A stretch of 8,912 nt of DNA from assembly GCA_030673425.1 (NCBI GenBank), contig DAOVJB010000036.1, positions 1 through 8,912 on the forward strand, read 5' to 3'. This document shows positions 6,946-8,912 of this stretch, in pieces. The stretch's first letter is position 1, and every line of letters starts with the position of its first letter. This DNA is from Elusimicrobiota bacterium (GTDB lineage: Bacteria > CAYTYR01 > UBA6262 > DAOVJB01). The translations under genes were made by a program, and so were the position numbers. The notes beneath the pieces were generated by a model, which saw only the letters and a list, made by a program, of their open reading frames with translations, did not search any database and was not told the origin of the DNA.

Positions 6946-7197
6946 ATGCCGAGGAAAAAAGTTTCAGTAAAGAAGAAACATGTTAAGACAAAAAAGACAA
7001 GAAATGTAAAGAGAAATGTAAAAAGTAAAAAAGATATAATCAGCTCTATATTTACCGAAGGATATTCTGAACAGCAGTTAGCAGAGATAAGGGAAAGGGC
7101 CTATTATATCTGGGAGAAAAAAGGAAGTCCTGATAATATTGATGTTGATAATTGGGTTGAAGCTGAGTCAGAACTTAAAACCGAGAAGGTTATTTAA
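6946..7197 (+). CDS. Small Lys/Arg-rich DUF2934 family protein
   Basis: An 83-residue protein in two parts. Residues 1-29 are strongly basic (15 Lys or Arg). Residues of about 46-79 match the DUF2934 pattern: IRERAYYIWEKKGSP, then DNWVEAESEL. The family has no established function; the basic arm would suit nucleic-acid or membrane-surface binding, which is inference. I chose the ATG at 6946 because AGGGG (6933-6937, continuing GTGA) lies 8 nt upstream. A GTG at 6937 would add three residues but overlaps that ribosome binding site. The gene has its own strong promoter, and its stop codon overlaps that of the convergent gene by 4 nt (7194-7197), leaving no room for a terminator between them. 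Confidence 0.8.
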   Translation: MPRKKVSVKKKHVKTKKTRNVKRNVKSKKDIISSIFTEGYSEQQLAEIRERAYYIWEKKGSPDNIDVDNWVEAESELKTEKVI

Positions 7198-7931
7198 GTA
7201 TCTGAAACGCTGTATAATTCTTTCCTTATATTATCCAGCCTCCCGAAGCATATTAATCTATCACCTAAAAGGAGTTTGGTGTCTGCTGAGGGATTTGGCA
7301 TTATTTTTTCGCTTCTTTCTACCGCAAGAAGCATAATATCGTAACTTCGTAATTCCGCCTCAAGTATACTCTTATCCAGTATAGGACTATCTTCTAAAAC
7401 CTCAATGCTGGATACTCCGTAGCCACCTGTTGCAACCACCAGCTCTTCAAAACTTACAGGCTTAATGATTTTCCTGTTTATTATGTTTCTCCTTAAGAAA
7501 TTCGTTAGTTTTTCCGCGGATTTTGTGTGGGTTAGGAGTCTGAACAGGACATAAAGACAAACCACTATGATTATCAGGTCTATCCATGGTACTAAACGGT
7601 TAGGTAGATTTGAAGGTAGAAACGAATGAAGAAGAGGAAGAGTAAATTGAGGTAAAAAGACATCTGACCGAAGTGAATTTGCGAATGTTGCAATAAGCGT
7701 AACAAGACCTGCATTTCCCATGACCATAAGAATTGATGCAATACGTCGTCTTTGGGGATTTCCGGTAATCAACTCAGCCTCTTTTGTCGTGAATCCTGTT
7801 CCTGTAAAACAGGATATTGCCTGAAATTTGGCCAGTGACCATTCAAGACCTGTCAGTTCAAAAGCAACGGCTCCGATTCTGACTGCAACGAATGATACAA
7901 TAATAACACTAAAAAATAGGATTAGGTTCAT
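7194..7931 (-). CDS. Membrane protein with K+-channel-like segment and TrkA_C (RCK_C) domain
   Basis: A 245-residue protein. There are hydrophobic segments at about 2-20, 65-86 and 115-133, and between the first two lies CFTGTGFTT (41-49), reminiscent of the TGF-type filter segments of Trk/Ktr K+ transporters. Residues of about 160-240 form a TrkA_C/RCK_C domain: VEDSPILDKS-like turn, MLLAVERSEKIMPNPSADTKLLLGDRLICFG. That domain commonly binds a small regulatory ligand such as c-di-AMP in cation transport proteins. There is no N-terminal NAD-binding RCK_N domain. One filter-like segment per chain would require oligomerisation if it conducts ions, and conduction is unproven. ATG 7931 is preferred over ATG 7943 because GGGGGT lies 5-6 nt before it, whereas nothing precedes the earlier one. 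A good promoter lies about 60-95 nt upstream on this strand. Confidence 0.82.
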   Translation of the reverse strand: MNLILFFSVIIVSFVAVRIGAVAFELTGLEWSLAKFQAISCFTGTGFTTKEAELITGNPQRRRIASILMVMGNAGLVTLIATFANSLRSDVFLPQFTLPLLHSFLPSNLPNRLVPWIDLIIIVVCLYVLFRLLTHTKSAEKLTNFLRRNIINRKIIKPVSFEELVVATGGYGVSSIEVLEDSPILDKSILEAELRSYDIMLLAVERSEKIMPNPSADTKLLLGDRLICFGRLDNIRKELYSVSDT

Positions 7932-7988
7932 ATCTACCCCCATACTTGGTTAAAAAATGTTTTCATTTTAATAATACAAACTAATATG

Positions 7989-8001
7989 AATTACTGTAAT
8001 T
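7989..8001. promoter_or_regulatory. Short dyad AATTAC-T-GTAATT at the start site of the TrkA_C gene
   Basis: AATTAC (7989-7994) and GTAATT (7996-8001) are exact reverse complements around one base. The dyad overlaps the -10 box of the minus-strand promoter at 7999-8028 and its predicted start. An operator is possible, but short AT-rich dyads are common by chance in this composition. Confidence 0.25.
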
Positions 8002-8028
8002 ATATATCTTTTGGTGTTATTTTTTCAA
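7999..8028 (-). promoter_or_regulatory. Promoter for the TrkA_C-domain gene
   Basis: Read on the minus strand: TTGAAA (8028-8023, 5 of 6 matches), an 18-bp spacer, then a perfect TATAAT (8004-7999). Transcription would start near 7992, giving a leader of about 60 nt before ATG 7931. It is the best promoter-like signal on the minus strand of the divergent region. Confidence 0.5.
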
Positions 8029-8078
8029 CAAAAATAATAAAAGCCCTATAAGTTCAGCAAATTTTATTACTTGTGTTT

Positions 8079-8106
8079 TTGAGTTATATTGAGTAAGATA
8101 TAGATT
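8079..8106 (+). promoter_or_regulatory. Weak promoter candidate for the VTT-domain gene
   Basis: TTGAGT (8079-8084), a 16-bp spacer and TAGATT (8101-8106) each match consensus at 4 of 6. TTGAGT recurs at 8089-8094, exactly 10 bp on, which could be a direct-repeat activator site next to the -35 box. The gene needs a promoter in this divergent region, but nothing stronger is visible on the plus strand. Confidence 0.25.
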
Positions 8107-8120
8107 AAAATAAAGAAAAA

Positions 8121-8132
8121 AGCCCGGGGGCT
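8121..8132 (+). promoter_or_regulatory. GC-rich mini-hairpin containing the ribosome binding site of the VTT-domain gene
   Basis: AGCCC (8121-8125) and GGGCT (8128-8132) are reverse complements with two G between them, in an otherwise A-rich leader. The G-run 8126-8130 is the only Shine-Dalgarno-like sequence before the GTG at 8139 (8 nt spacing), so the fold would partly mask it. A 2-nt loop is too tight for the full stem; four pairs with a 4-nt loop is more realistic. Confidence 0.35.
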
Positions 8133-8138
8133 AAAATA

Positions 8139-8810
8139 GTGCAAAAGAATACAGATCCAAAATACTGGATTAAACCAGTTATTTTGATACTGGTTGTTTT
8201 AATACTGATATTTCTTTCCCGTTACTTTGGATTAGGACAGAAGATTGCAGAACTAAAAGATTGGATCAGGGCTATAGGAATCTGGGGAGTGATTGTATTT
8301 GTAGTGATATATGCTGTTTCTACGCTTGTCGGGGTTCCTACATCTTTATTGACAGTGATAGCCGGTTCTCTGTACGGGTCTGTGATTGGAGTTATTATAG
8401 TAAGTATTGCCTTGACGCTTGGTGCGGCTTTAGGTTTTATTATATCCAGATATTTTGCACAAGAAGCAATCCATAACTGGCTAAAAGATAAAGAAAAATT
8501 CCATAAACTTGAAAATCTGACCCAGAAGCACGGTGCCACTATTGTTGCAATTACAAGACTGGTTCCTGTTATTCCTTATACATTGCTTAATTATGGTTTT
8601 GGATTGACAAAAATTCCATTTGGAACTTATGTATTCTGGTCCTGGCTGAGTTTATTGCCAGGAACAGTCTTGTATGTTGTTGGTGTTGATGTTGTTACCA
8701 AGATGATAACTGAAGGAAGGGTTGACTGGGGATTGGTGGCTCTTTTTGTTTTCATGATAGCCTTGATCGCAACTCTGGCTAGGTACGTGCACAGATTATT
8801 GAGGCATTAG
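8139..8810 (+). CDS. TVP38/TMEM64 family membrane protein (VTT / SNARE-associated domain)
   Basis: A 223-residue polytopic inner-membrane protein of usual family length. Helices lie at about 11-30, 48-64, 68-106 (re-entrant and transmembrane), 134-155, 163-185 and 197-216. The VTT domain (about 64-185) shows VGVPTSLLTVIAGSLYG (64-80), the Gly-rich segment ending in SRYF (103-106), and the conserved R140-x-x-P143-x-x-P146 stretch followed by Asn151 and Gly155. The family is related to DedA proteins, which take part in lipid translocation and membrane homeostasis; the role of bacterial TVP38 members is not settled. The start is GTG 8139, after a G-run at 8126-8130. The stop overlaps that of the convergent gene by 4 nt. 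Its closeness to a lipid-trafficking-like operon is suggestive but the genes are not co-transcribed. Confidence 0.9.
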   Translation: MQKNTDPKYWIKPVILILVVLILIFLSRYFGLGQKIAELKDWIRAIGIWGVIVFVVIYAVSTLVGVPTSLLTVIAGSLYGSVIGVIIVSIALTLGAALGFIISRYFAQEAIHNWLKDKEKFHKLENLTQKHGATIVAITRLVPVIPYTLLNYGFGLTKIPFGTYVFWSWLSLLPGTVLYVVGVDVVTKMITEGRVDWGLVALFVFMIALIATLARYVHRLLRH

Positions 8811-8912
8811 GTGACTCTTTTCTGTAAGCCTGTTATTTCCTTTTTTAATTCTTCAAGTTCCTGCATGGTCTCCTTTACAAACGGATCATCTGCTGCAGGT
8901 GTATGTGAATAA
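8807..8912 (-). CDS. C-terminal end of an unidentified protein (5' end outside window)
   Basis: On the minus strand a frame is open from the right edge to a TAA at 8809-8807, giving 34 complete codons. The peptide ends in DDPFVKETMQELEELKKEI, then TGLQKRVT. The last 19 residues are a short amphipathic coiled-coil-like helix with Met/Leu/Ile/Val at heptad-like spacing. The codons look like real coding sequence and no plus-strand frame competes. AAGGAG lies just before an internal ATG (8866-8864), but the 3-nt spacing is too short for a convincing start, so a longer gene entering from the right is favoured. I do not recognise the protein. Its stop codon overlaps the convergent VTT gene by 4 nt. 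Confidence 0.6.
   Translation of the reverse strand, partial: YSHTPAADDPFVKETMQELEELKKEITGLQKRVT

Noticed and set aside
7139-7336. Plus-strand frame of 65 codons spanning the convergent junction
   Set aside because: It overlaps the end of the DUF2934 gene and the antisense of the TrkA_C domain, both of which show family signatures; no ribosome binding site.
8017-8037. AT-only inverted repeat TTATTTTT / AAAAATAA in the divergent region
   Set aside because: The stem has no G-C pair, it lies between divergent genes where no terminator is expected, and it overlaps the -35 box of the minus-strand promoter; chance in AT-rich DNA is likely.
8261-8476. Plus-strand frame of 71 codons rich in Cys and Tyr
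   Set aside because: Shifted frame within the VTT-domain gene; its Cys richness comes from reading hydrophobic codons out of frame.
1-8912. CRISPR arrays, insertion sequences, tRNA or rRNA genes
   Set aside because: I saw no spaced direct repeats, transposase-like frame, terminal inverted repeats or tRNA-like cloverleaf in any gap.

Overview
The window looks like a chromosomal segment from an AT-rich, Gram-negative (diderm) bacterium. Evidence for two membranes is a MacB-type exporter subunit, a signal-peptide-bearing beta-barrel-like protein and a LolA-like periplasmic protein. Gene density is high, with ATGA stop/start overlaps, strong AGGAGG-type ribosome binding sites and two convergent gene pairs whose stop codons overlap. 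No rRNA, tRNA, mobile element or CRISPR array is visible. Overall protein style (receiver-only regulator, DUF2934 protein, TVP38 protein) would fit an environmental or uncultured lineage, but I cannot assign a phylum from this sequence.

Layout. (1) 1-1249, +: the permease half of a MacB-type ABC exporter. Its reading frame is still open at the left edge, so it is probably the 3' part of a longer ATPase-permease fusion. It ends in a clear intrinsic terminator (1289-1323). (2) 1324-1405: a leader containing a perfect 38-bp palindrome made of two TACCA-N7-TGGTA dyads. (3) 1406-6858, +: a tight six-gene operon encoding an outer-membrane barrel-like protein, a LolD-type ATPase, two different FtsX/LolC-E-type permeases, a LolA-like periplasmic carrier and a receiver-only response regulator. 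(4) 6855-7197, +: a near-consensus promoter, an adjacent dyad and a small Lys/Arg-rich DUF2934 protein. (5) 7194-7931, -: a small membrane protein with a K+-channel-like segment and a TrkA_C/RCK_C domain, convergent with the DUF2934 gene. (6) 7932-8138: an AT-rich divergent intergenic region with candidate promoters both ways. (7) 8139-8810, +: a TVP38/TMEM64 (VTT-domain) membrane protein. (8) 8807-8912, -: the C-terminal tail of a further gene, convergent with the VTT gene.

How the genes may work together: the six-gene operon has the parts of an envelope-trafficking machine. These are an inner-membrane ABC motor of the LolCDE/MacB mechanotransmission class, a soluble periplasmic LolA-fold carrier, and an outer-membrane barrel in place of LolB. 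The most economical inference is export or relocation of a hydrophobic cargo (lipid, lipoprotein or similar) to the outer membrane; the cargo is unknown. The palindromic leader suggests control by a dimeric DNA-binding protein that is not encoded in this window. The co-transcribed receiver domain suggests a link to a histidine kinase.
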